From Kutzneria kofuensis (GTDB lineage: Bacteria; Actinomycetota; Actinomycetes; Mycobacteriales; Pseudonocardiaceae), in the NCBI RefSeq assembly GCF_014203355.1, contig NZ_JACHIR010000001.1:1676038-1740037 (forward strand): 64,000 nt of DNA, in the 5' to 3' direction. This document shows positions 50,412 through 59,528 of the stretch, in pieces; within the stretch, counting starts at the first letter, position 1, and the number at the start of each line of letters is the position of its first letter. The notes under the pieces are model-generated. The model was not told the DNA's origin. It was given only the letters and a program-made list of their open reading frames with translations, and did not search any database. The position numbers and the translations under genes are program-made.

Positions 50412-52200
50412 GTGCTGCTCGACCGCATCTCCGCCGCCCCCGCCTACGCCCTGCTGCGCCGCTCCCCCGACGCCGTCGACGTGCTCGTCGGCGACGTCGT
50501 GGAGATACCCGCGCTGGCGGACATTCCCCTGTCCGACAAGGAAGTGCTGGCGATCGTGCCGTACCGGCAGATCGCCGAGCGCGGCTTCGAGTGCGTCGAC
50601 GACGGCGCCCCGCTGCTCGCCCTGCTCGTCCGCGAGCGGGAGACCGTGTCGTTGGACGACGTGCTGGCGCGGGTCCCCGACGTGCCGTTCGAGCTGGTCG
50701 ACGCCGGCTTCGACGTGGACGACGAGGCCTACGGCGAGATCGTGCGCAAGGTGCTCGCCGAGGAGATCGGGCAGGGCGCCGGGGCCAACTTCGTCATCAA
50801 GAGGACTTACACCGCAACGATTCCCGACTACACGCCGGCGACCGCGCTGGCCGTGTTCCGCCGGCTGCTGCTCGCCGAGCGCGGCGCGTACTGGACGTTC
50901 CTCGTGAACACGGGCTCGCGGGTGTTCGTCGGCGCCACCCCCGAGCGGCACGTGTCCGTGACCGACGGCATCGCCATGATGAACCCGATCAGCGGCACCT
51001 ACCGTCATCCCGACGGCCGTCCCGACCGCGCCGAGCTGCTGGCGTTTCTGGCCGACGGCAAGGAGACCGACGAGCTGTACATGGTCGTCGACGAGGAGCT
51101 CAAGATGATGGCCCGGGTCGCCGGCCGGGGCGGCCGCGTGCTCGGGCCGTACCTGAAGGAGATGTCCCGGCTCACCCACACCGAGTACCTGCTCGCCGGT
51201 CAGACCACTGTGGACGTTCGGGAGGTGTTGCGGGAGACCATGTTCGCGCCCACCGTCACCGGCAGCCCCTTGGAGAACGCCTGCCGGGTCATCGCCCGCT
51301 ACGAGCAGCGTGGTCGCGGCTACTACGCCGGCGTGCTGGCCTTGATCGGCCCGCACGGCTCGTCCCTGGACGCCCCCATCCTGATCCGCACCGCGGAGAT
51401 TTCCGCTGATGGCGCTTTGCAGGTCTCCGTCGGCGCCACTCTCGTGCGGAACTCCGTGCCCGACAACGAGATCGCCGAGACCCACGCCAAGGCCGCCGGT
51501 GTTCTGTCCGCCCTGCACGGACGGTCCACCCCGGACGGTTCCGGCGTTTCCTTCGCCGATGACGTCCAGGTGCTCAGCGCCTTGGCTTCCCGCAACGACC
51601 GCCTGGCTCGTTTCTGGCTGGAACACCGCTCAGCGACCGTGGGCCCTTTCAGCGGCAAGCGGGCTCTTGTTGTTGATGCCGAGGACACCTTCACCGCCAT
51701 GCTCTCGCACCTCCTCCAGACCCTCGGCCTCTCCGTCACCACCGTTCCCCACGACTCTCGCCCCGTCCTGCGTGGCTACGACCTCGTCATCGCCGGCCCC
51801 GGCCCCGGCGACCCCCCGTGAACACTCCTCCCCCAAGATCGCCGCTCTGCGGGGCATCGTCCGTGACGTCCTGGAGTCCGGCACCCCTCTGCTGGCCATC
51901 TGCCTGGGCCACCAGGTCCTGTCTTCCCTGCTCGGCTTCTCCCTGATCCGCAAACCCCAGCCGTATCAGGGCATGCAACGCTCCATCGACTTCTTCGGGC
52001 GGCAGGAACGCGTGGGCTTCTACAGCACCTTCGTCGCTGTCGGAGACGTCCCCGGCCTCTCCATCAGCTCCGACCCTGATACCGGCGAAGTCCACGCCCT
52101 GCGAGCCCCCGGCTTCGCCTCCACCCAGTTCCACCCCGAGTCGGTGTTGACCGAACACGGCATCGACATCCTGGCGGAGCTCCTGACCGGCCTGCTGTAA
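50412..52200 (+). pseudogene. trpEG: anthranilate synthase TrpEG (PhzE-like fusion), frameshifted
   Basis: Two adjacent frames together encode one TrpE-TrpG fusion. The first, from GTG 50412 to a stop at 51821, holds the chorismate-binding domain (FVIKRTYTATIPDY, MNPISGTYRHPDGRPD, VTGSPLENACRVI) and the start of the glutamine amidotransferase (VIAGPGPGDPP). The second continues from there to 52200, with the catalytic LAICLGHQVL and FHPESVL. The break is a run of six Cs at 51812-51817 where five would keep the frame. It may be a sequencing error, a true mutation or slippage. The trp leader upstream shows it serves tryptophan synthesis. Confidence 0.85.
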
Positions 52201-52277
52201 CCGCAGCCTGCCGCTGACATCCGATGGGGCTCCCGCCCACTGCGGGAGTCCCATCGCGGCAGCGCCCCTCGCCTCGG

Positions 52278-54179
52278 CTACATGCGGCGGGTGACGGTGG
52301 TTACGGGGCCTTTCTGGGCGATGCCGGAGTTGGCCAGCCAGCCGTCGAGCTGCTGCTGGACACGGCCCAGGGTGGGGCGGCGGGCGGGATCCTTGTCCAG
52401 GGAGGCCATGAGCAGGCGGCGGTGGACGGAGCGCTCGGGGAGCTTGGTGTTGGGCTCGGCGTTGGCGCCGGCCAGCAGGGCGGCCATGGGGTTCTCGCGG
52501 GTGCCGCGGGGAGGGTGGCCGGTGAGGGCGTAGCTGACGGTGGCGGCGAGCTGCCAGGCATCGGAGGCGGGGCTGGCGGATTCGCCGCGGGCGACCTCGG
52601 GGGCCAGGTAGTCGGGGGTGCCCATCATCATGCCGGTGGCGGTGAGGGTGGAGTCGCCACGGCGGCGGGCCAGGCCGAAGTCGATGAGGTGGGGAATGCC
52701 CTCGGGATCGATGATCACGTTGGACGGCTTGAGGTCCCGGTGCAGCACGGACTTCTCGTGGGCGGCGGTGAGGGCGCCGGCGAGGGTGGACCACAGGCGG
52801 GCGGCGGCGACATCGTCGAGAAGGCCGTTGCGCTGCATGGCCTGGGCGAGGGACAGGCCCTCGACGTACTCCATGACGATGGCGATGCCGTCATCGTCCT
52901 CGAGGATGTCGTAGACGTGGACGCAGTTCTCATGGCGGACGGCGGCCAGGGCGCGGGCCTCCCGGTACATCCGCTCCTGGGTGTCGGCGTCGGAGGTGTG
53001 GGCGATCTTGATGGCGACCTGGCGGTTCAGGTTGGCGTCCATGGCCAGCCACACCTTGCCGAAACCGCCGGCGCCGAGCTGGCGGATGCGACGGAACCGA
53101 CCGCCGAAGGAGTCGCCGGTGCTGTCGAACTTGGTGGGGGCGTCCAGCGGGTTGTAGACGGTCTTGTCGGGGTCCGGCGCGGGCGGCGTGGCCCACGGCA
53201 GCGGACCCGGAGTCATGGCCAGGCCGGCGGCCGCGGGGTCGCCGGCCAGGGACGGGCCGGCGGGCTGGACCCGGGTGGGAGGCGGAGGCGGACCGCCGAC
53301 CGGCGGCCCGGCGGGGTGAACGCGGGTCGGCGGGGGCAGCTGCCGGGGCTGGACCTGGGGACGCGGCGGCTGGGGCTGGGTGTACGTCTTCGTGGGCGGG
53401 TTCTGCCGGGGCATCGCGGCCTGCGTCTGCGGCTTGGCGGGCGGCAGCGACGGCGGAACGGGGCGCTGCTCGCTCAACGCCTTGGCCCCGGCATCAGCGG
53501 TGGACGGGTGCAGCACGGCGTCGCTGGGGGTGCCGAGCAGCTTCACGGCCAGCACGCCGACGGCGCTCACCGGCAGGAAACCCAGCCACAGCACCCCGAC
53601 CACGCCGGCCGGCAGGTTGAGGGTGGCGAACACCAGGATGATGAACGGGGCGTAGTACAGCCGGGCGGGCCAGCGGGCACCGCCGCGGAACGCGTTCTTG
53701 GCCTGCTTGGTGATCCAGAACAGCACGAAGGCGGGCACCACGATCAGGGAGGCGATGGCCAGCAGGCGCACCGGCTCGCTCTCGTAGCCGGTGATCGCCC
53801 GAGCGGCGAGCGTCGAACGGGCCAGCAGGTTGTCCTGGCTGGTCAGCACGTAGCAGAAGGGGTCCTGCAGGCTCCCGCCACCGGACAGCCGGTCCGGATT
53901 CTGCAGGGCGGCGGTGGCCCCGGCGAACGCTGAGAACGGCAGCAGCAGGTTGCCGACCACGCCGATGCCGGTGAACAGGATCACCATGATCGGGTTGTAG
54001 TTGTTGCCGCTGACCTTGCGAATGAGGGCAACGAGCATGGCCGCGGCGATCGGCGCCACGGCGAAGAAGCCGCCGGCGAGAAAGGTCGTCAGCAGCCAGT
54101 CACCATTGCAGACCCGCAGTCCGAACGCGCTGTGCAGTCCAGAGAGCAGGCCGATCACCAGCGCGCCGACACCGTCCAC
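52278..54179 (-). CDS. membrane-anchored Ser/Thr protein kinase, kinase domain C-terminal
   Basis: The 633-residue protein has five to six membrane helices in residues 1-215, a Pro-rich linker (about 235-335) and a C-terminal Hanks-type kinase domain: GAGGFGKVWLA near 368, the ATP Lys in VAIKIA, HRDLKPSN near 480, DFGLA and MGTPDYLAPEV. Most bacterial kinases (PknB) have the kinase domain first and the membrane helix after. It should phosphorylate partners at the inner face of the membrane; the helical domain is unlike PASTA sensors. The start is GTG 54179. Confidence 0.92.
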   Translation of the reverse strand: MDGVGALVIGLLSGLHSAFGLRVCNGDWLLTTFLAGGFFAVAPIAAAMLVALIRKVSGNNYNPIMVILFTGIGVVGNLLLPFSAFAGATAALQNPDRLSGGGSLQDPFCYVLTSQDNLLARSTLAARAITGYESEPVRLLAIASLIVVPAFVLFWITKQAKNAFRGGARWPARLYYAPFIILVFATLNLPAGVVGVLWLGFLPVSAVGVLAVKLLGTPSDAVLHPSTADAGAKALSEQRPVPPSLPPAKPQTQAAMPRQNPPTKTYTQPQPPRPQVQPRQLPPPTRVHPAGPPVGGPPPPPTRVQPAGPSLAGDPAAAGLAMTPGPLPWATPPAPDPDKTVYNPLDAPTKFDSTGDSFGGRFRRIRQLGAGGFGKVWLAMDANLNRQVAIKIAHTSDADTQERMYREARALAAVRHENCVHVYDILEDDDGIAIVMEYVEGLSLAQAMQRNGLLDDVAAARLWSTLAGALTAAHEKSVLHRDLKPSNVIIDPEGIPHLIDFGLARRRGDSTLTATGMMMGTPDYLAPEVARGESASPASDAWQLAATVSYALTGHPPRGTRENPMAALLAGANAEPNTKLPERSVHRRLLMASLDKDPARRPTLGRVQQQLDGWLANSGIAQKGPVTTVTRRM

Positions 54180-54271
54180 GCAGCCACTGTATCGCCGAGG
54201 CGCGGGTGGTAGCCCGGACAGCTCACAACCGATACGCCCGAGAGACCGGCTCGCCGTTTGCGCAAACGCCC

Positions 54272-54312
54272 CCTCCCTGTGTCACATGCTGTCCGCATGT
54301 GACACAGGGAGG
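54272..54312. terminator. 18-bp stem hairpin between GH92 and the kinase gene
   Basis: CCTCCCTGTGTCACATGC (54272-54289) and GCATGTGACACAGGGAGG (54295-54312) are perfect complements around a 5-base loop. It lies downstream of the GH92 gene stop and ahead of the kinase gene. It has no long T run. It could be a transcription terminator or an operator. Confidence 0.6.
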
Positions 54313-54333
54313 CAACTACACATTCGAATGTGC

Positions 54334-54380
54334 CGGAAACCTCCATTCGGTGTGCCGGAGAGCGGGACTCGCCGGGGTCA
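54334..54380 (+). repeat. dispersed repeat copy (CATTCGGTGTGCC type) at the GH92 stop
   Basis: GGAAACCTCCATTCGGTGTG followed by CCGGAGAGCGGGACTCGCCG lies next to the GH92 stop codon. It is a near copy of repeats at 12302, 12370 and 27403. Confidence 0.8.
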
Positions 54381-57053
54381 GGGGAGGGTCCAGGACTGGG
54401 CCACGGAGTTGTTGCAGTCGTAGATCTGCAGCTGGGTGCCGTTGGTGGTGGTGCTGTTGGGGTCGTCCAGGCAGCGCCCGGACTGCGGGTTGACCAGGCC
54501 GGCGCCCCGCACCTGCCACTGCTGCGCCCCGGTGCCGTTGCAGTCGTAGAGCTGCACCTTGACGCCGTTCGCGGTGCCGGAGTTCACCACGTCCATGCAC
54601 TTGCCCATCACCTGAAGGGTGCCGTCGCCGGGCGCCGCCCACCGCTGCGCGTTGGTGCCGTTGCAGTCGTACAGCTGGATCGCGGTGTTGTTGCCGAGGC
54701 CGCTGTGGTTGTCGTCGACGCACTTGCCGGCCAGCGCCGACGTGATCGGACCGGTCTTCACGTACGGAGCGCCGGTGCCGGGGTAGGACGGCGGCGGGGA
54801 GGAGGCGGCCCACGAGGTGTTCGCGGTGGTGCCGAGCACGTAGTCAAGCGTCCCACCGGTGTTGACGATTGACGGCGGAAGGAACGCATTGTTCCACGTG
54901 GATCCATTGAGCGACAACGATTGCACGTACGGCGCGTTGTCGGCGGCCTGCGGCGCGTTCACGGTCAGCGTGTGCCCGCCGGGCAGCGTGACCACGGCCT
55001 GCGTGAACATCGGGCTGCCCAGCGCCAGGTCGGCGGTGCCCGGCGTCTCCGGGAACATGCCCAGCGCCGACCACACGTACCAGGCGCTCATGGTGCCGAG
55101 ATCGTCGTTGCCGGCCAGGCCGTTCGGCTTGTCGGTCCAGATCTGGTCCTGGACCTGCCGAATCACCTGCTGCGCCCGGTACGGCTGGCCGACGTAGTCG
55201 TACTCCCACGGCAGCTCGATGCTGGGCTCGTTGCCGAGATCCGACTTGCTGCCGCCGGCGCCGTCGAAGCCGGACAGCACGCTGTTCAGGTAGCTGACGT
55301 ACGCCGCGTTGCCCCCGAAGGCCGTGGCCAGCCCGTGAATGTTGAACGGAACCATTCCGGTGTACTGCCACGAGGTGCCCTCGACGAAATTGCTGCCGCT
55401 GGTGGCACTGAATCCACCGGTCCACGAGCCGTCGGCCTGCCGAGGCTGCATGAACTTGCTGGACGTGTTGAACACGTTGGCCCACTCCTGGGCGCGATTG
55501 GCGAATCGGGTCTGGTTCGCCGTGTCGCCCAACGCGCCGGCGAAGGCCGACAGCGCGAAGTCGGCGGTGTCGTACTCCAGCTGCGTCGACACCGGCCCGT
55601 AGAAGTTGCAGCAGTTCCACTGGCCGTTGGCCGGCAGGTAGCCCGGGGTCGTCATGTAGTTCTGACCAGGGCGGATGTTGTTCTGCACGGACGCCTCGTG
55701 CACCATGGCGGTCAACGCCGTCGCCGTGTCGAAATCGCGTGCGCCGAACGCGTAGTAGTCGGCGAGAATGGCCGTTCCCGGGTCGCCGACCATCACGTAC
55801 GTCTCGCCGTTGTTCAACGACCACTTCGGCAGCATGCCGCTCTGCGAATAGTCGTTGACCATCGACTGCGCGATGTCGCTGACCTTGTCCGGGGCCAGCA
55901 GCGCCGACAACTGGGCCTGTGAGCGGTAGATGTCCCAGCCGGAGAAATTGGCGTACTGGGCGTGACCGGCGGCGACGCTGTGCACCTTGTTGTCGAATCC
56001 GATGTACTGCCCGTTGACGTCGGAGAACACGTTCGGATGCAGCAGCGAGTGATACAGAGCCGAGTAGAAAGTCTGCTGCTGGGCGACGGTGCCGCCGGCG
56101 ATCGCGATCCGGCCCAGCATCGAGTTCCACGCCGCGTGCGCGGCCTGGTGCACCGAGTCGAAGTCCCACTGCGGGTTCTCGGTGTCCCGGTTGCCCTGCG
56201 CGTTGGCTGTCGACACGTACGAGACGCCGACCTTGGCCTGCACGACCTGGTCGGCGGTGGTGTCGAAGGTCAGGTATTCGCCGGACGGCCCGGCCAGCTG
56301 CGGGGAGGCGGTCCGTGGTTGGGCCGGCGCGCCCGGACGCGCGGTGTCCGGCGCGGGACCCGAGTTCAGAGCGCTGAAACCGCCGCTGGTCGTGAACGGA
56401 TGATCGAACTTGGCGGCGAAGTACACGGTGTAGGTCGGGCTCGCGCCGCAGAAGTGGCCGGTCGTCACGGAGCCGACGACCTCGGTGTTGCTGACCACGG
56501 TCACGGTCGTGTTGCTGACCGAGGTCTGGCTGCCGGCGAGCTTGATCAGCAGGTTGGCCTGCTTGGTCGCGGGGAAGGTGAAGCGCCCCATGCCGGATCT
56601 TGTGGTCGTGGTCAGCTCGGTGGTGATGCCGGAGTTGAGCTTGACCTTGTAGTAGCCGGCGTCGGCCTGTTCGTTGGCGTGCGAGAACGGCGCGGTCGCG
56701 GAGCCGTTGACCGCGCCGGTCGTGGGCAGGAACGGCACGTCGCCCATGGCGCCGCAGCCGGGGCCGGCGATGTGGGTGAGGCTGAAGCCGGTGATGGAGG
56801 TGTCGTTGTACTCGTAGCCCCCGCCGTCGGGACGGCTCGGCGTGTCGGGGCTCCACTGGACCATGCCGAACGGCGTGTCGGCGCCGGGGAAGTCATCGGC
56901 GGCGTTGCTCGTGCCGATGAACGTGTTGACGACGGATGCAGGGTCGGCCACCAGGGTCGGCTGCGCCGCAGCGGCTTGCGCGGAGGGAAGCTGGCCCAGG
57001 GAAATCAGCAGGGTCGCCAGCGCGGCCAACGCCGGCGTCGGGGATGACGCCAT
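54378..57053 (-). CDS. secreted GH92 alpha-mannosidase with C-terminal ricin-type (CBM13) lectin
   Basis: The 891-residue protein starts with a signal peptide ending LPSAQA. The catalytic part (about residues 30-740) has GH92 traits: VNTFIGTSNAADDFPGAD, FSLTHIAGPGCGAMGDVP, YHSLLHPNVFSDVNGQYIG, VEGTSWQYTGMVPFN and GNDDLGTMSAWYVWSALGMF. The last 125 residues are three beta-trefoil repeats each with a QxW motif (AQRWAAPG, AQQWQVRG, AQSWTLP), a CBM13. It should remove alpha-mannose outside the cell. ATG 57053 is preferred because AAAGG lies at a suitable distance. Confidence 0.94.
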   Translation of the reverse strand: MASSPTPALAALATLLISLGQLPSAQAAAAQPTLVADPASVVNTFIGTSNAADDFPGADTPFGMVQWSPDTPSRPDGGGYEYNDTSITGFSLTHIAGPGCGAMGDVPFLPTTGAVNGSATAPFSHANEQADAGYYKVKLNSGITTELTTTTRSGMGRFTFPATKQANLLIKLAGSQTSVSNTTVTVVSNTEVVGSVTTGHFCGASPTYTVYFAAKFDHPFTTSGGFSALNSGPAPDTARPGAPAQPRTASPQLAGPSGEYLTFDTTADQVVQAKVGVSYVSTANAQGNRDTENPQWDFDSVHQAAHAAWNSMLGRIAIAGGTVAQQQTFYSALYHSLLHPNVFSDVNGQYIGFDNKVHSVAAGHAQYANFSGWDIYRSQAQLSALLAPDKVSDIAQSMVNDYSQSGMLPKWSLNNGETYVMVGDPGTAILADYYAFGARDFDTATALTAMVHEASVQNNIRPGQNYMTTPGYLPANGQWNCCNFYGPVSTQLEYDTADFALSAFAGALGDTANQTRFANRAQEWANVFNTSSKFMQPRQADGSWTGGFSATSGSNFVEGTSWQYTGMVPFNIHGLATAFGGNAAYVSYLNSVLSGFDGAGGSKSDLGNEPSIELPWEYDYVGQPYRAQQVIRQVQDQIWTDKPNGLAGNDDLGTMSAWYVWSALGMFPETPGTADLALGSPMFTQAVVTLPGGHTLTVNAPQAADNAPYVQSLSLNGSTWNNAFLPPSIVNTGGTLDYVLGTTANTSWAASSPPPSYPGTGAPYVKTGPITSALAGKCVDDNHSGLGNNTAIQLYDCNGTNAQRWAAPGDGTLQVMGKCMDVVNSGTANGVKVQLYDCNGTGAQQWQVRGAGLVNPQSGRCLDDPNSTTTNGTQLQIYDCNNSVAQSWTLP

Positions 57054-57071
57054 CAAGTTCATCCTTTCGCG

Positions 57072-57087
57072 ATGACATCGTTGTCAT
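57072..57087. promoter_or_regulatory. LacI-type operator ahead of GH92
   Basis: ATGACA-TCGT-TGTCAT is a dyad with 6-bp arms that resembles actinobacterial LacI-family operators (GACAACGTTGTC-like). It lies 18 bases ahead of the GH92 start in the divergent region shared with the alginate-lyase-like gene. Confidence 0.65.
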
Positions 57088-57092
57088 GTCCA

Positions 57093-57108
57093 CCGATGTG
57101 AACATCGG
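57093..57108. promoter_or_regulatory. second palindrome in the GH92/alginate-lyase divergent region
   Basis: CCGATGT-GA-ACATCGG has perfect 7-bp arms, five bases beyond the LacI-type site. It has no known match to me and may be a second regulator site. Confidence 0.5.
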
Positions 57109-57313
57109 CCGCCATCGCGACACCCCGCACCGCCGTGCGGCCGATCATGGCCACTGGTCACGTCCACCATGCGGCCCAGGGACGAACCGGATTCATCTTC
57201 AGGACCCGTTGACCTCGGCCGTTCCGCCGCGTAGAAAAGCACTGCCGCGCGCCACCGCCATGCCGCCCTCGTTCCGCACGGGTGCGGCTCGTTCCTCGTG
57301 AGGACGTGGATAG

Positions 57314-58579
57314 GTGATCGGACAGCTCGGTGCTGCGCTGGCGACAACGGTGGGCCTGGTCCTGGCCCCACTGTGCCACGACGCGGCCTCGGTGAAGGCC
57401 CCGCACACCGTCGTGATGGACGGCCACGCCCTGGCCGCCACCAAGATCCAACTCGTGACGGGCACCGCGTCCAAGGCGACCCGCACCGCCTACAACCTGC
57501 TCATCAAGACCGCCGACGCGGACCTGACGGCCGGGCCGTGGTCGGTGATGGACAAGCCGCAGACCCCGCCCAGCGGCGACAAGCACGACTACATGAGCCA
57601 GGCCCCGTACTGGTGGGCCGGCCCCAAGACGCCGGAGAACCCGCAGGGCTGCCCGTACGTCAACAAGGACGGCCAGCGCAACCCCGAGGCCGACGCGATC
57701 ACCGACCACACCTACCGGATGGTGGCCTGGGACGCGATCCGCGACCTGGCGCTGGCCTGGTACTACAGCGGCGACCCGAAGTACGCGGCGCGGGCGGAGC
57801 TGGACATCCGCACCTGGTTCCTGAACCCGGCGACCGCGATGAACCCGAACCTGAACTTCGCGCAGCGGATCCCGTGCAGCACCAAGATCTCCGGCACCGG
57901 CATCATCGACTCCTCGCAGAGCCTGACCCAGGTGCTGGACGCGATCACGGTGCTGGAGTCCGGCGCGCCGGGCTGGAGCGGCAAGGACAGCACCGGCCTC
58001 AAGGCGTGGTTCACCAAGTTCCTGGACTGGATGCAGACCAGCCCGCAGGCCAAGCTGGAACTGGCCGCCACCAACAACCACGGCAGCTTCATCGACCAGC
58101 AGAACGCCGCCATGGCGGTCTACGTCGGCAATACCAAGCTGGCCAAGAGCATCGTCGAGTCGGTCAAGACCAATCGGATCGACAAGCAGATCAAGCCCGA
58201 CGGCAGCCAGCCGCTTGAGCTGTCGCGCACGATGTCCTGGCACTACGCCAACTTCAACCTGGTGGCGCTGGGCCGGCTGGCCGAGATCGGCAAGAACCTC
58301 GGCATCGACCTGTGGCACTACACCGGCCCGAACGGCGGCAACCTGCTCAAGGCCGTCGACTTCCTGATCCCGGCCGCGGAGAAGGGCCAGAGCGTCTGGC
58401 CGTGGCAGCAGATCAACGTGTTCGACCAGTCGATCGCCGTGGACATCTTCCATGCCGCCGCCGAGCAGGGGCACGACAAGGCCGCGGGCGCAGCCATCGC
58501 CAAGACCCCGGTGCCAGCGCTGGGTGACCTGTGGCCGGTGCGGCCCGGCGTGACCTCGCTGGACCCGCCGCTGAAGTAG
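57314..58579 (+). CDS. secreted alginate lyase-family (PL5-like) protein
   Basis: The 421-residue protein has a short hydrophobic N terminus (LGAALATTVGLVLAPL) and an alginate-lyase domain: HDYMSQAPYWW near the start, NNHGSFIDQQNAAMA with catalytic Asn/His, and LSRTMSWHYANFNLVALGRLAEI. Many actinomycete members of this fold degrade other uronate-rich or glycan chains, so the substrate is open. GTG 57314 is used; the ribosome site GAGGAC is somewhat distant. It is divergent from GH92, and a strong terminator follows. Confidence 0.87.
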   Translation: MIGQLGAALATTVGLVLAPLCHDAASVKAPHTVVMDGHALAATKIQLVTGTASKATRTAYNLLIKTADADLTAGPWSVMDKPQTPPSGDKHDYMSQAPYWWAGPKTPENPQGCPYVNKDGQRNPEADAITDHTYRMVAWDAIRDLALAWYYSGDPKYAARAELDIRTWFLNPATAMNPNLNFAQRIPCSTKISGTGIIDSSQSLTQVLDAITVLESGAPGWSGKDSTGLKAWFTKFLDWMQTSPQAKLELAATNNHGSFIDQQNAAMAVYVGNTKLAKSIVESVKTNRIDKQIKPDGSQPLELSRTMSWHYANFNLVALGRLAEIGKNLGIDLWHYTGPNGGNLLKAVDFLIPAAEKGQSVWPWQQINVFDQSIAVDIFHAAAEQGHDKAAGAAIAKTPVPALGDLWPVRPGVTSLDPPLK

Positions 58580-58582
58580 CGG

Positions 58583-58615
58583 CAACGGGGTGGCGCCGCT
58601 GGCGCCACCCCGTTG
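58583..58615. terminator. bidirectional terminator, 15-bp perfect stem
   Basis: CAACGGGGTGGCGCC and GGCGCCACCCCGTTG are perfect arms around a 3-base loop, between the convergent alginate-lyase-like and VOC genes. Confidence 0.9.
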
Positions 58616-58618
58616 TCC

Positions 58619-59029
58619 TCAGCTCAGGGGCTGGCTGAAGCGGATGGCGTTGCCGAAGGGGTCGCGCAGGCCGCAGTCGATGCCGTAGTCGCGCTTGGTC
58701 GGCTCGTCGGTGAACTCCACGCCCTTGGCCAGCAGCGTCTCGTAAGTCTTCTGGCAGTCGTCGGTGGTGAAGAACAGGGTGCCGGCCATCGCGCCCTTGG
58801 TGAGCAGCTCCCGCACCTGCGCGGCGGTCGCCTCGTCCATGCGGGGCGCGCCGGGGCGCTCCAGCAGGATCTCCCGGTCGGGCTGACCGGGGACGTTGAC
58901 CGTCAGCCACCGCATGAAGCCGAGGTCGGCGTCGGTGTGGACCTCCAGGCCGAGCTTGCCGACGTAGAAGTCGAGGGCCTGGTCCTGGTCGAGCACGAAG
59001 ATCTGGGAAATGGTGAGCGCGTTGAACAT
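58619..59029 (-). CDS. VOC (glyoxalase/bleomycin-resistance) family protein
   Basis: The 136-residue protein has two beta-alpha-beta-beta-beta units: ISQIFVLDQDQALDFYVGKLG then EVHTDADLGFMRWLTV, and GTLFFTTDDCQKTYETLLAKGVEF then GLRDPFGNAIRFSQP. VOC proteins bind metals and act on, or sequester, small molecules. It follows the AraC gene by 35 bases on the same strand and is probably its regulatory target or partner. Confidence 0.88.
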   Translation of the reverse strand: MFNALTISQIFVLDQDQALDFYVGKLGLEVHTDADLGFMRWLTVNVPGQPDREILLERPGAPRMDEATAAQVRELLTKGAMAGTLFFTTDDCQKTYETLLAKGVEFTDEPTKRDYGIDCGLRDPFGNAIRFSQPLS

Positions 59030-59064
59030 GTCGCAGACGCTAGTGGCGGCGCCCGCGCACCCGC

Positions 59065-59481
59065 TTATCCAAAACTGCTGGGTCTCATCCAGGACATCGC
59101 GAAGCAGGTCGGCACGGCGGCGAGCGGCCCGCGGGAGCGGTAGGCCGACGGCGACTCGCCGACGATGTCCCGGAAGGTGCGGCTGAACGTGCCGAGGCTG
59201 GTGAAGCCGACCTCCAGGCAGATGTCGGTGACGCTGCGGTCGCACGACCGGAGCAGGAACATGGCCCGCTCCACCCGGCGCCGCTGCAGGTACCGGTGCG
59301 GGGTCTCGCCGAAGGTGGCCCGGAAGGTGCGGATGAAGTGCGCCTCCGACACGTGCGCGACCCGGGCCAGCGCGGCCACGTCCAGCGGCTCGGCGTAGTG
59401 CCGGTCCATGGTGTCGCGGGCCCGCAGCATCCGACGGTTGGTGTCCTCCACGGCACGGCCCACGTCCAGATCACACCACAT
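59065..59481 (-). CDS. AraC-family transcriptional regulator
   Basis: The 138-residue protein is little more than the AraC DNA-binding domain: two helix-turn-helices, VAALARVAHVSEAHFIRTFR and CDRSVTDICLEVGFTSLGTF, with the family signature FSRTFRDIVGESPSAYR. It has only about 20 residues ahead of the domain, so no ligand-binding part. It is the first gene of an araC-VOC pair and divergent from the FMN reductase gene. Confidence 0.9.
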   Translation of the reverse strand: MWCDLDVGRAVEDTNRRMLRARDTMDRHYAEPLDVAALARVAHVSEAHFIRTFRATFGETPHRYLQRRRVERAMFLLRSCDRSVTDICLEVGFTSLGTFSRTFRDIVGESPSAYRSRGPLAAVPTCFAMSWMRPSSFG

Positions 59482-59528
59482 GATGGGAACGATTGCGGGC
59501 GGCCCGACCGGGTGAGGATGCTCGGATC

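Noticed and set aside
50280-51626. A 448-codon minus-strand open frame over trpEG
   Set aside because: It covers the trp leader and the well-supported trpE frame; composition is that of a shadow frame.
51812-51821. A prfB-like programmed +1 frameshift in trpEG
   Set aside because: The CCG-TGA context lacks a Shine-Dalgarno-like stimulator right upstream, and C-run length error is a simpler reason; kept only as an open option in the findings.
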